Below, piece after piece: positions 34,880 through 44,134 of a stretch of 64,000 nt of DNA. The DNA is from Pontivivens nitratireducens (GTDB lineage: Bacteria; Pseudomonadota; Alphaproteobacteria; Rhodobacterales; Rhodobacteraceae). A program made the translations under genes and the position numbers. Below the pieces are notes generated by a model, which was not told the DNA's origin, ran no database searches, and worked only from the letters and a program-made list of their open reading frames with translations. Where the stretch lies: contig NZ_JACJUQ010000007.1 of assembly GCF_014235845.1 (NCBI RefSeq), positions 1-64,000 of the forward strand. The letters are read 5' to 3'. Position 1 is the first letter of the stretch. Every line of letters starts with the position of its first letter.

Positions 34880-36054
34880 GCAGCACGGCCGGAGATGTCC
34901 GTGGCAGCAGCTTCCAACCGGCGCAAGGCTTCGTCCACGTCCTGCGTCGTGACGATCAGAGGTGGCAGAATGCGGATCACGTTGTCACCGCCCGGCACGG
35001 TCAGCAGCTTGTGATCATATCCCGCCGCCACAACTTCGCCATTGGGCACGACGCATTTGACCCCGATCATAAGGCCGGAGCCGCGCACCAGTTCGAACAC
35101 ATCCGGAAAGCGGGCGACCAGACTGTCCAGCCCCTGACGCAAATGGCCGGAGACGCGGCTGACATGTTCCATGAAGCCGTCCTCGGCCATCACTTCCATC
35201 ACCGCGCAACCTACCGCACAGGCCAGAGGATTGCCGCCATAGGTCGTGCCATGGGTGCCAGCGGTCATGCCGATGGCGGCCTCCTCGGTTGCCAGACAAG
35301 CGCCCAGCGGGAAGCCACCGCCGATCCCCTTGGCCACGGCCATGATATCGGGTGTCGCACCGGACCATTCGTGGGCGAACAACTTGCCGGTCCGCCCCAT
35401 GCCGCACTGAATCTCATCATAGATCAGCAGGATGCCCTGTTCGTCACACAGCTTTCGCAACCCTTGCAGGCACTGGTCGGGAACCGGCAGGATGCCGCCC
35501 TCGCCCTGTACCGGCTCGATCATGATCGCGGCGGTCCTGTCGTTGATGGCGGCGTGCAACGCATCGTGATCGCCGAACGGCACATGCACGAAACCGGGCA
35601 GCAGCGGGCCGAAACCCTTGGTCAGCTTCTCCGCCCCCGCGGCCGAAATCATGCCCAGCGTCCGGCCGTGGAACGAGCCGTTGAAGGTGATGATTTTATC
35701 GCGTCCGGTTTCCTTCGCATGATGGTACTTGCGCGCCATCTTCACTGCGGCCTCCGTCGCCTCGGTGCCCGAATTGGTAAAGAACACGGTGTCCGCGAAG
35801 GTCCGCTCCACCAGCATTTCCGCCAGTTTCGTCTGGTTGGGGATCTCATAGAGGTTGGACGTGTGCCACAGACGTCGACCCTGCGTTTCCAATGCCTCGA
35901 TCAGACGGGGATGCGAATGGCCAAGGGCGGCCACGGCGATGCCGGCCCCCATGTCCAGATAGCGCGTCGCGTCTTCGGTCATCAGCCAGGGGCCTTCGCC
36001 TTCCACAAAGGAAAGCGGAGCCCGCGCATAGGTCGGCAATACGGGCGTGATCAC
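34876..36054 (-). CDS. argD: Acetylornithine aminotransferase
   Basis: Class III PLP aminotransferase of 392 residues, converting N-acetylglutamate semialdehyde to N-acetylornithine. Catalytic Lys in [31 protein letters not shown] holds the PLP-ring Asp; [14 protein letters not shown] binds phosphate. GTG start at 36054 with AGGAG seven bases upstream. First gene of argD-GNAT-argF. Confidence 0.94.
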   Translation of the reverse strand: MITPVLPTYARAPLSFVEGEGPWLMTEDATRYLDMGAGIAVAALGHSHPRLIEALETQGRRLWHTSNLYEIPNQTKLAEMLVERTFADTVFFTNSGTEATEAAVKMARKYHHAKETGRDKIITFNGSFHGRTLGMISAAGAEKLTKGFGPLLPGFVHVPFGDHDALHAAINDRTAAIMIEPVQGEGGILPVPDQCLQGLRKLCDEQGILLIYDEIQCGMGRTGKLFAHEWSGATPDIMAVAKGIGGGFPLGACLATEEAAIGMTAGTHGTTYGGNPLACAVGCAVMEVMAEDGFMEHVSRVSGHLRQGLDSLVARFPDVFELVRGSGLMIGVKCVVPNGEVVAAGYDHKLLTVPGGDNVIRILPPLIVTTQDVDEALRRLEAAATDISGRAA

Positions 36055-36216
36055 ATCGTTACTCCTCTAGATCACCGGCTGGAAGGATCGCCGCCCAGGT
36101 CCCAGCCAAACCTGTGCGGAAGATGCGGTTATCCGAAGCGTATGCGCCCAAGTCAACGCAAACGCGCGTTTTGATGCTGTTTGGGGTACAATAAGCCGGA
36201 TACTCGGGGGAAACCT

Positions 36217-36253
36217 GCGCCTCCGGCGGGGATATTTGGGTAAAGTGAAAGCG
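36217..36253 (-). repeat. Intergenic repeat, copy 2
   Basis: Minus-strand CTTTCACTTTACCCAAATAT followed by CCCCGCCGGAGGCGC, matching the element at 27770-27802 except around the CG/AC variation. It begins 13 bases after the glycosyltransferase stop on the same strand. Confidence 0.65.
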
Positions 36254-36266
36254 GAACGCGTTTGCG

Positions 36267-37268
36267 TCAGAGGCCTTCGCCCGAAGTATTTCCCCGCGCC
36301 AGCGCGATGATCCGGTGCGCGTCCTCGGCGGACCAGGCGCGGCTTTCCCCTGCCATCACCACACGGGTGTACAGGTCGCGCCATGCATCCTCGCGCATCA
36401 GTTCGACAAAGCGGCTGTGGCGCCACGCGACGCCAGCTTCGTGCAGGCGGGCGATCTGTGCATCCGCCATCAGGTCGGCGCAGTCCACCTGCAACGAAGT
36501 GTCCGTGATCTGATTGAAGTTCCGCTCCACCCAGTATCCGGCATCGACGGGGGAGCCTTCGCGATTGGCCCGTCCCCGCGCGGACTTGACCACAAAACTC
36601 TCCGCATCGCCAAGGGCGTAGTGGTTGAGTTGTACCAGCCCGTAGGATGGCGCCAGATAGTTGGTGAACACCCCCCGCTGTGCAAACCGTTCGGGCAGGC
36701 GCGCGCCGTTGCCATCCACCCAGACCGGCGTTCCTACAGGGTCCAGCGGGCGGTGCACACCGGGGCGGGCATGAGTTCCCCGCCGCCATAGGGTTTTGAT
36801 CATCGCACAGCGCCACGGCCAGTTGAGCGGGTCCGGCGCACAGCGGGTAAAGCGCTGTGTGACGGGTGCGTCCTCATACCGGGTCAGGCCATTGCTGCCG
36901 AACATCCGCCAGGTCAGCGCGATGCAATCGGCCTGCGGCACCTGCGCCACCAGATCGGGCAGGCCGCCTGCGCGCACGTTGATGAACTCATCCACGTCCA
37001 TGCAAATCACCCAGTCCGCAACGTGCATCAAGGGATGCTCCGCCGCTTCACGCAGGGCGCGCCATTGCGGCCCCCGCTGGCCTGAGCGGCCGTGCATGTG
37101 CGTGAGCAAGCCCATCGCCTCGAACCGGTCCAGCATCGCATCCGTGCCGTCCGTGCAGTCGTTCGAGAAGGCCAGCACATCCGTCACGCCAATCTTGCGG
37201 TGATGCGCCAGCCACTCCGTCAGCACTGCGGCCTCGTCCTTGACGCACAGGATCGCCAGAACCCTCAC
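36267..37268 (-). CDS. Glycosyltransferase family 2-like protein (Glyco_tranf_2_4)
   Basis: 333 residues starting at a GTG that overlaps the murJ stop (GTGA). The Rossmann-like start ILCVKDEAAVLTEWLAHHR, the segment AFSNDCTDGTDAMLDRF and the DxD motif in WVICMDVDEFINV identify a GT-A fold transferase of the group common in Rhodobacterales surface-glycan loci. Acceptor and sugar unknown. The 39-codon upstream frame inside murJ is not used. Confidence 0.84.
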   Translation of the reverse strand: MRVLAILCVKDEAAVLTEWLAHHRKIGVTDVLAFSNDCTDGTDAMLDRFEAMGLLTHMHGRSGQRGPQWRALREAAEHPLMHVADWVICMDVDEFINVRAGGLPDLVAQVPQADCIALTWRMFGSNGLTRYEDAPVTQRFTRCAPDPLNWPWRCAMIKTLWRRGTHARPGVHRPLDPVGTPVWVDGNGARLPERFAQRGVFTNYLAPSYGLVQLNHYALGDAESFVVKSARGRANREGSPVDAGYWVERNFNQITDTSLQVDCADLMADAQIARLHEAGVAWRHSRFVELMREDAWRDLYTRVVMAGESRAWSAEDAHRIIALARGNTSGEGL

Positions 37269-38803
37269 CGCCGCACGACCTTGCGCAGGCCTGCCAATGT
37301 CACGGCCTTGGTTACAAGCGCGAGAGCGCCATAGGTCACGGCGCCCATCAGCACCAGCGCGAACAGCGCGGGATAGCGCCAACCGGGCAAGTCGATCACT
37401 TCACCGAAGAACCGCACCACAAGCGCCAGCAGCAGCCCCATCAGCGCCGCCGACAGCAGAATGCGCGGCGCGGCGTGCACCAGCCTCGGGTCCATCTTCG
37501 CCGCGTCACCGAACCGGCGCGAAGCGCGCCACAGCAGCGCGAAGTTCACCCAGGCCGCCAGGGTCGTCCCCCATGCCGCCGCCAGAAAGCCCAGCCACGG
37601 CGCGGCCCCGACAGCCACCACCACGTTGACCACCATCGAAATCGCGGCGAAGCGGAACGGTGTCTTCGTATCCTCCCGCGCGAAGAAAACCGGTGAGATC
37701 ACCTTGATCAGCACGAAGGCCGGCAAGCCCCACCCATAGGCCGCAACCGCCTGCGCCGTCAGCGCGGCATCGCGAAACTCGAACGCGCCGCGCTGGAACA
37801 GCACCGCCACCAGCGGCAGCGGCACCATTATCAGGGCCACCGCCGCAGGCACCGCCAAGGCCAGCGAAAACTCCGCCGCGCGGTTCACCGCATCGCGCCC
37901 CCCCGCCGCATCGCCCGCGCCCAAACGGCGCGACAGATCGGGCAGCAGCACCACGCCGATGGCAATTCCCACCACGCCCAGCGGCAATTGGTACAATCGG
38001 TCGGCGTAGTTCAGATAGGCCACCGCCCCGTCGAAGAAGCTCGCCACTTGCCGCCCGACCAGCAGGTTGATCTGCATGACGCCCCCGGCCATCGCGGCGG
38101 GAAAGGCGATGATCGCCAGCCGCTTCAATTCCGGCGTCAGACGCGGGCGGTGCGGCACGATGCGGAACCCGGCACGGGACGCCGCGATCCAGACCAGCAC
38201 CAGCTGCGCCACGCCTGCCAGCGGCACGCCCCAGGCCAGCGCCATGCCGATATCCGCGCCCAATGCCGCACCCGTCAGCATGGCAATCACCAATATGATG
38301 TTGAGCACCACCGGGGCCGCTGCCGCCGCCGTGAACCGGCCCAGCGCGTTCAACACTCCCGACAGCAGCGCCGCGAGAGAGATGAACAGGATGTAGGGGA
38401 ACGTGATCCGCCCCATCTGCACCGCCATGTCGAACCGGGCATCGTCAGCGAAGCCGGACGCCATCAACAGGACCAGCCCCGGCATCGCCAGCTGCGCGAT
38501 CAGGGTAAAGACGATCAGAATGCCCCCCAATCCCGCGAACGCATCGCGGGCGAAAGTCAGCGGGTCGCGGTCCTGCTCCAGCTTCTTGGAAAACATCGGC
38601 ACGAAGGCCGTGTTGAACGCCCCCTCGGCAAAGAAGCGGCGGAACATGTTGGGCAGCGCGAAGGCGACCAGAAACGCCTCCGCCACCGGACCGGCACCCA
38701 GAAGGGCCGCAATCAGGATATCACGCCCGAAGCCGAACACCCGGCTGGCCAGTGTCCATCCCCCAACGGTCAGGAATGCGGACAGAAGTCGGATCGGTTT
38801 CAT
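37265..38803 (-). CDS. murJ: Lipid II flippase MurJ (MviN)
   Basis: 512-residue integral membrane protein that flips lipid II across the inner membrane. MurJ hallmarks: SRVFGFGRDILIAALLGAG, LPNMFRRFFAEGAFNTAFVP with the essential basic residues, and about 14 helices. The start at 38803 is the usual MKPIRLLSAF; the 10 residues upstream lack a ribosome site. Translation couples to the glycosyltransferase. Confidence 0.95.
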   Translation of the reverse strand: MKPIRLLSAFLTVGGWTLASRVFGFGRDILIAALLGAGPVAEAFLVAFALPNMFRRFFAEGAFNTAFVPMFSKKLEQDRDPLTFARDAFAGLGGILIVFTLIAQLAMPGLVLLMASGFADDARFDMAVQMGRITFPYILFISLAALLSGVLNALGRFTAAAAAPVVLNIILVIAMLTGAALGADIGMALAWGVPLAGVAQLVLVWIAASRAGFRIVPHRPRLTPELKRLAIIAFPAAMAGGVMQINLLVGRQVASFFDGAVAYLNYADRLYQLPLGVVGIAIGVVLLPDLSRRLGAGDAAGGRDAVNRAAEFSLALAVPAAVALIMVPLPLVAVLFQRGAFEFRDAALTAQAVAAYGWGLPAFVLIKVISPVFFAREDTKTPFRFAAISMVVNVVVAVGAAPWLGFLAAAWGTTLAAWVNFALLWRASRRFGDAAKMDPRLVHAAPRILLSAALMGLLLALVVRFFGEVIDLPGWRYPALFALVLMGAVTYGALALVTKAVTLAGLRKVVRR

Positions 38804-38866
38804 GGGGGGTGCTCTCCGCGACGTGCCCCCCACCGATACAGATGTTTCCCGGCAATCGTAAGGGGG

Positions 38867-39484
38867 TCACACGATGGCGCGCCGCTCCACCGTAGCCTGC
38901 CGCAGGATCTGCACCGCCGATGTCGTGAACAGCCCCGCCATGATGCCCGCGACGATCAGGTCGGGCCAGCCGGTCGCCGTACCCCAGACACCCAGCGCCG
39001 CGATCATCACCGCCACGTTGCCGATGGCATCGTTGCGTGAACACAGCCAGACTGAGCGCACATTGGCATCGCCATCCTTGTACCGCAGCAGCAATGCGAC
39101 GCTGATCAGATTGGCCAGCAGGGCCAGGAACCCGATCACACCCATGACCTCGGCCTGCGGGACGCCTTGAACGAACACCTTGTGGATTGTCGAGCCGAAG
39201 ACCCACGCCCCCATGGCCAGCAGGCTGATCCCCTTGATGATCGCCGCCGTACTGCGCACCCGGATCGAGGCACCGATGACCGCCAGCGACAGACCGTAGG
39301 TCGCCGCATCGCCCAGAAAGTCCAGCGCGTCGGCCTGCAATGCCTGTGAACGGGCCGCCTGCCCCGCCGCCATTTCCACCACGAACATCACGGCGTTGAT
39401 TGCGATCACCATCCACAACCTGTGCTTGTAATCTGGCGAAAGGCCCTCGAACGTGGCCTCTTGATTGCAGCATCCTGCCGACAT
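38867..39484 (-). CDS. Cation-diffusion-type metal exporter, short form
   Basis: 205-residue membrane protein with six helices and no C-terminal cytoplasmic domain. Helix 2 contains QADALDFLGDA and helix 5 CSRNDAIGN, the CDF metal-site positions; the helix-5 His of typical zinc CDFs is Asn here. The N-terminus has a CC pair (SAGCCNQ). Expected to expel a divalent metal. Strong AGGAG site before the ATG. Divergent from a Cys-rich MerR regulator with an operator in the shared promoter. Confidence 0.8.
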   Translation of the reverse strand: MSAGCCNQEATFEGLSPDYKHRLWMVIAINAVMFVVEMAAGQAARSQALQADALDFLGDAATYGLSLAVIGASIRVRSTAAIIKGISLLAMGAWVFGSTIHKVFVQGVPQAEVMGVIGFLALLANLISVALLLRYKDGDANVRSVWLCSRNDAIGNVAVMIAALGVWGTATGWPDLIVAGIMAGLFTTSAVQILRQATVERRAIV

Positions 39485-39513
39485 GGGGAACTCCTGTACT
39501 TGCGTCAGCGAGC

Positions 39514-39544
39514 AACCTAATGTCTCTAGCTGCTAGAGGTTCAA
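39514..39544 (-). promoter_or_regulatory. MerR-type promoter/operator for the metal exporter
   Basis: Minus strand: -35 TTGAAC (39544-39539), 19-base spacer, -10 TAGGTT (39519-39514). The elongated 19-base spacer holds a perfect dyad CTCTAG-CAG-CTAGAG (39538-39524), exactly the geometry of MerR-activated promoters such as those of zntA and copA. Confidence 0.8.
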
Positions 39545-39554
39545 GGGGTAATTC

Positions 39555-39971
39555 ATGTTTTCCATCGGCACGATGTCCGACCGCACCGGGGTCAAGGTTC
39601 CGACGATCCGCTATTACGAGGATATGGGTCTGCTCGCCCTGGCCGAGCGCACCGCAGGCAACCAGCGCCGTTACGACCAGGCCGCGCTCGATCGTCTGAC
39701 ATTCATCCGGCACGCCCGCGATCTGGGCTTTTCGATCGAGGCGATTTCGGAACTGATCGCGCTGGGTGAGCACCCCGATCAGCCCTGCGCGGGGGCCTCA
39801 CGCATTGCCCGCGACCAGTTGGCGGACGTGCGCGCGCGTCTGGCGCGCCTGCAACGGCTGGAGGTCGAACTGACCCGGATCGTCGCGGGATGCTCGGGCG
39901 ATGGAACGCTGGACCAGTGCCACGTCATGGCGGCACTGGCCGATCACGATCATTGCGTGACGGAGCATTAG
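39555..39971 (+). CDS. MerR-family heavy-metal regulator
   Basis: 138 residues: winged helix (IGTMSDRTGVKVPTIRYYED), dimerisation helix (RIARDQLADVRARLARLQRL) and a metal loop with cysteines at DQPCAG, AGCSGDG and DQCHV plus a DHDHC end. The pattern fits ZntR/CadR/PbrR-type sensors of zinc, cadmium or lead. ATG at 39555 follows AAGGGG. Divergent control of the adjacent exporter is strongly suggested by the dyad. Confidence 0.87.
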   Translation: MFSIGTMSDRTGVKVPTIRYYEDMGLLALAERTAGNQRRYDQAALDRLTFIRHARDLGFSIEAISELIALGEHPDQPCAGASRIARDQLADVRARLARLQRLEVELTRIVAGCSGDGTLDQCHVMAALADHDHCVTEH

Positions 39972-40033
39972 GCCTGATATCCGCCCGTTTCGGCGCGGCG
40001 GACCGCAGCGCCCCCGTTCAGCAGTCCCCCCGG

Positions 40034-42784
40034 TCAGCGCGTTCCCTCGGGCCTGCGCATGACCGCGGTGCGCAGGGCATTTTCCACCTGCCGCCGCTTG
40101 GAGTCAGAGGCCAGCTTCATCCCGAACAGATCCTTGACATAGAACGTGTCCACCGCCTGTTCGCCATAGGTCGCTATGATGGCCGAGAATATGTTGATGT
40201 TCGCCGCCGCCAGCTCTCGCGTCAGGTCGTGCAACAGACCGGGGCGGTCGCGGGTGTCCACCTCGATGATGGTGAACAGATCGGATCCTGAATTGTCGAA
40301 GGTGATATTCGTCGGCACCACGAAATCCCGCTCACGCCGTTTGATCTTGTCGCGTGTCTCCAGCTCCTTTCGGGCCAGAACCTCACCCATCAACGTGCTG
40401 CGAACCGTTTTTGCCAACCGGTCCAGCCGCCGCGCCTCATAGGGGTTTTCCTCACTGTCCTGTATCCAGAACACCGAAATCGCATAGCCGTCCGAGGTGG
40501 TGTAGCTGCGTGCGTCCAGCACGTTCGCCCCCACCATCGCCAGCGCCCCGGCCATCCGCGCGAAGGCCCCCGGATGGTCGGAGTTCACGAAGGTGGCGCG
40601 GGTCGCGTCCCGGTCCGGGTCCTCGGTGAAATCGCTGCCGATGGAATTGTCGCCGACCGTTCCGATAATGCGTGCGACAGTGATATGCGTCGCCGTGGGC
40701 AGGCCCAGCCAGTAGGGCGTGTAGTGCCGGTCCAGCTCCCGCTGGATCTGCGCCTGCGGCAGGTCCGAGATCGCCGCGACCAGCGCGGCCTTTGCCTCTT
40801 CCTCCCGCTGATGGCGGCTGGGGCTGTTGATCCCGTCCGTCAGATAGTCGCGCGTGGCGGAATAAAGCTGGCGCAGAAGGGTCGCCTTCCAGTTGTTCCA
40901 GGTGTTCGGACCGACGCCGCGAATGTCGCAGACGGTCAGGACCAGCAACAGCTTCAGCCGTTCCTGACTGGCCACGGTGCTTGCGAATCCGCTGACCGTG
41001 CGGGCATCGGATATATCGCGTTTCTGGGCGGTATCGCTCATCAACAGGTGATTGCGGACCAGCCAGATGACCGTCTGCGTGTCGGCCTCGTTCAGTCCCA
41101 GACGCGGGCAGATCTCGGCTGCTATCTCCGCGCCCACGATGGAATGGTCCTGTGGCAGGCCCTTGCCGATATCGTGCAGCAACACCGCCACGTAGAGGGC
41201 GCGGCGATTGATGGTGCCGGCCATGATCGACGTGGCGTAGGGCAGTTCGTCCTTCAGCACGCCCCTCTCGATCCGCGACAGGACCGACAGGCAGGTGATG
41301 GTATGCTCGTCCACCGTGTAGTGGTGATACATGTTGAACTGCATCATAGCGACGATCCGGCCGAATTCCGGCATGAATGCGCCCAGCACGCCCGTCTCGT
41401 TCATCCGCCGCAATCCCCGTTCGGGGTTGGAGCGGCCCAGAAGGATGTCCATGAAGATCGCGTTCGCGCGCGGATCGTTGCGAATTTCCTCCAACCGATC
41501 CAGATTCGCCGTCGCCAGACGCAGCGCATCGGGGTGGATCAGCGCGTCCACCTCCAGGCCGATCTTGAAAAGCAGCAACATGTTGACCGGATCGCTCAGG
41601 AACGTCTCAGGGTCTGTGGCGGTCAACCGTCCATCCACCAGGGTGAACCCTTCGGGCGTCGTGTCGTCATCCCGCCCGAAAATGCCGCGCAGCTTGCGCC
41701 CAAGCGACGGCTTGGCCTTGATGTGCTTGGCCTCCAGCGCGACGAGGAAGATCCGGCTCAGTTCCCCGACCGATCTGGCGTGCAGGAAATAGACCTGCAT
41801 GAACCGCTCGACGGCGCGTTGCCCCTCGACATCCTCGAACCCCATCGCGGCGGCGACCTCGACCTGATTGTCAAAGCTCAGATGCTCGTTCGCCCGGCCA
41901 GAGACCAGATGCAGGTGGCAGCGGACCGACCACAGGAACCCGTCCGCGGCGGTGAAGATCGCATACTCATCCTCGGTAAAGACGCCCTTCGCGATCAGCG
42001 ATTGCGTATCCTCCACGTCGTAGAGGTATTTCTCGATCCAGTAGAGCGCCTGCAAATCGCGCAATCCGCCCTTGCTCTCCTTCACGTTCGGTTCGACCAG
42101 ATAGCGTGAGCCGCCATTGCGTTCATGCCGGGCCTCACGCTCGGCCAGCTTTGCCTCGACGAATTCCGGTCCGGTGTCACGAAACAGCTCCGGCCAGATT
42201 CGGGTGTCCAGCTCCATCGACAGGCTTTCGTCGCCCCAGATCAGGCGGCGTTCCAGCAGCGAGGTTCGGATCGTCATGTCGTCACGCGCCAGTCGAAGAC
42301 ACTGATCAACGGTGCGGACCGATTGCCCGACCTTCATCTTCAGATCCCACAGGACATAGAGCACCGCCTCGATCAGGCTCTCACCCCAGGCGGTCTGCTT
42401 GTGCGGCACCAGAAACAGCAGATCGACATCGGAAAACGGCGCCATCTCCGCTCGCCCGAAACCGCCCACTGCCAGAACGGCGACCCGCTCGCCCTGGGTC
42501 GGGGTTGGATTGGGATGCAGCCACCGCGCGGCGGCGTCCATCGCCACACGCACCAGACTGTCGGTCAGGCGGGAATATGCGCGGGCGGCCTCCGTTCCGC
42601 AAAGCGGTGCGTCGGCCAATGCGGCTGCGATCTTGGCACGGCCCTGATCGCGGGCATCGCTCAAAACGTCGATGATTGCCTCACGCCGATTTTCGGGATC
42701 GGCGGCCTCCATCCGTGACAGGAGGGCCTTTGGCGCGACGATATAGTCCGCCAGCTCGAACGAGCTGGCGGACGGGTCCGTCAT
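40034..42784 (-). CDS. glnD: PII uridylyltransferase/uridylyl-removing enzyme GlnD
   Basis: Bifunctional nitrogen sensor that uridylylates PII proteins when glutamine is low. About 916 residues: nucleotidyltransferase (GGFGRAEMAPFSDVDLLFL), HD domain (VLLHDIGKGLPQDHS) and two C-terminal ACT domains (one after DHPGAFARMAGALAMVGA, one after DTRDRPGLLHDLTRELA). ATG at 42784 avoids overlap with the upstream lipoprotein gene; a GTG at 42850 would add 22 residues overlapping it. Confidence 0.94.
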   Translation of the reverse strand: MTDPSASSFELADYIVAPKALLSRMEAADPENRREAIIDVLSDARDQGRAKIAAALADAPLCGTEAARAYSRLTDSLVRVAMDAAARWLHPNPTPTQGERVAVLAVGGFGRAEMAPFSDVDLLFLVPHKQTAWGESLIEAVLYVLWDLKMKVGQSVRTVDQCLRLARDDMTIRTSLLERRLIWGDESLSMELDTRIWPELFRDTGPEFVEAKLAEREARHERNGGSRYLVEPNVKESKGGLRDLQALYWIEKYLYDVEDTQSLIAKGVFTEDEYAIFTAADGFLWSVRCHLHLVSGRANEHLSFDNQVEVAAAMGFEDVEGQRAVERFMQVYFLHARSVGELSRIFLVALEAKHIKAKPSLGRKLRGIFGRDDDTTPEGFTLVDGRLTATDPETFLSDPVNMLLLFKIGLEVDALIHPDALRLATANLDRLEEIRNDPRANAIFMDILLGRSNPERGLRRMNETGVLGAFMPEFGRIVAMMQFNMYHHYTVDEHTITCLSVLSRIERGVLKDELPYATSIMAGTINRRALYVAVLLHDIGKGLPQDHSIVGAEIAAEICPRLGLNEADTQTVIWLVRNHLLMSDTAQKRDISDARTVSGFASTVASQERLKLLLVLTVCDIRGVGPNTWNNWKATLLRQLYSATRDYLTDGINSPSRHQREEEAKAALVAAISDLPQAQIQRELDRHYTPYWLGLPTATHITVARIIGTVGDNSIGSDFTEDPDRDATRATFVNSDHPGAFARMAGALAMVGANVLDARSYTTSDGYAISVFWIQDSEENPYEARRLDRLAKTVRSTLMGEVLARKELETRDKIKRRERDFVVPTNITFDNSGSDLFTIIEVDTRDRPGLLHDLTRELAAANINIFSAIIATYGEQAVDTFYVKDLFGMKLASDSKRRQVENALRTAVMRRPEGTR

Positions 42785-42791
42785 CGCCGTG

Positions 42792-44015
42792 TCAGAGACC
42801 GGAGAATCCGAGTGTTCCGGGGGCGGGATCAACAAGCTTGGGTCCGTCACGGGTCACTTCCATGATCGCGAGCGCACGATCCGTACCGCCATCGGGACGG
42901 AAGCGGAATGCGCCCTCCGCCCCGGTGAAACCTGCGGAACGGGTCAGGTTGCGCGCATCGAAGGCACGCGCGTCGCGGCTGGACCGCGCTTCCGCGATCA
43001 GCGTATCCGTTGCAGCAATACCATCATAGGCCAAGCTCGCAAGGGGATGTGGGCGCGCACCATAACGCGCGCTGTAGCGGTTGGAGAACGTGGCGCTGCT
43101 GGACGGGTCAACCACAGTGTACCACGCGCCGGCCAGCGCACGCTCGGACGCCATCGCGCCTTCGGTCAGTTCCTGAAGCCCCATGACCTGCGTGCGATCG
43201 ACGTTCAGCCCATGGAACGGCAGGAACGAAGCGGCATAGACCAGTCCCGTCCCGCGATCGGACAGCAGCAGATTGTCGACACCGTTGCGGATCATCTCAT
43301 TGGTGAAGAATTCCGCCGCCGCAGGAATCCCCTCGCGCGACCGGGGGTAGGATGCGGTCGCCACCAGTTGCGCGCCTGTTTCACCCGCAGCCTGCCGAAC
43401 GGCATCCAGGGCGGCCTGTCCTTCGGTGTCCTGCGTATAAATCAGGCCCGTGTTGCGCAGACCGCGCGAGGCCGCGAAGGACATCAGGCGCCGCGCGCTG
43501 GTACCGAAGCTGCGGCCCAGGATATAGACGTTGTCGCCCGCCACGGCAGAGTTGTTCGAGAACGACAGCACCGGAATACCCGCCTGCTGCGCAATCGGCG
43601 CGACCGCCGCAACGGAGGCGGAGAACAGCGGCCCCACGATGATGTCGGCATCAAGCGCGACCGCCGACGCCGCCGCATCCGCCGCCTGCCCCGGATCGCC
43701 ACCTGTCGACAGAACGCTCAGCTCGATGCTGGAATTCGGACGGTCGGCAAGCGCCAGCCGCGCCGCGTTCTCCAGCGCCGCGCCCAGCGCGTCACGCTCC
43801 GCATCGCCACTGCCCGTCGGAACCAGAAGCGCCACACGCACCGGCCCGCTCATGGGGATCTCACCCGGTTGGGGCGTGGACGGCGTGGTTTGCAGGATCG
43901 ATCCCAGCGAACCGGACGAGCTTGTCGGCGTGCATCCGGCAAGTGCCGCAAGGCCGAACAGGGCGGCGCCGACGATCCTCTTGAAACGGGGGGCAGGTAG
44001 GGTAAGGGCGGACAT
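42792..44015 (-). CDS. LppC/LpoA-like penicillin-binding-protein activator lipoprotein
   Basis: 407-residue periplasmic-binding-fold lipoprotein. Signal peptide with lipobox LAALAGC; Cys near residue 28 is lipidated. The body is a type I periplasmic-binding fold (PVRVALLVPTGSG, DADIIVGPLFSASVAAVAPI). LpoA activates PBP1A in E. coli; alphaproteobacterial members are shorter and their partner is not proven. Divergent from rsmI and seven bases upstream of glnD. Confidence 0.85.
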   Translation of the reverse strand: MSALTLPAPRFKRIVGAALFGLAALAGCTPTSSSGSLGSILQTTPSTPQPGEIPMSGPVRVALLVPTGSGDAERDALGAALENAARLALADRPNSSIELSVLSTGGDPGQAADAAASAVALDADIIVGPLFSASVAAVAPIAQQAGIPVLSFSNNSAVAGDNVYILGRSFGTSARRLMSFAASRGLRNTGLIYTQDTEGQAALDAVRQAAGETGAQLVATASYPRSREGIPAAAEFFTNEMIRNGVDNLLLSDRGTGLVYAASFLPFHGLNVDRTQVMGLQELTEGAMASERALAGAWYTVVDPSSSATFSNRYSARYGARPHPLASLAYDGIAATDTLIAEARSSRDARAFDARNLTRSAGFTGAEGAFRFRPDGGTDRALAIMEVTRDGPKLVDPAPGTLGFSGL

Positions 44016-44134
44016 GAAAACCTCGCTTGGGCAAAACGCATCTGGATAACAGGGTATGAGAAAGTGTAGTACGGCGGCCTGAGCGGGCAACATTTCGTTT
44101 GCTTGCCGACGGATAGCATCAGAGGAATCGCTTC

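Noticed and set aside
36067-36816. 249-residue minus-strand frame overlapping the glycosyltransferase gene
   Set aside because: Another frame of the same strand with low-complexity composition; the glycosyltransferase frame has DxD and start/stop coupling.
40574-42109. 511-residue frame opposite glnD
   Set aside because: Shadow frame; glnD motifs are intact on the minus strand.
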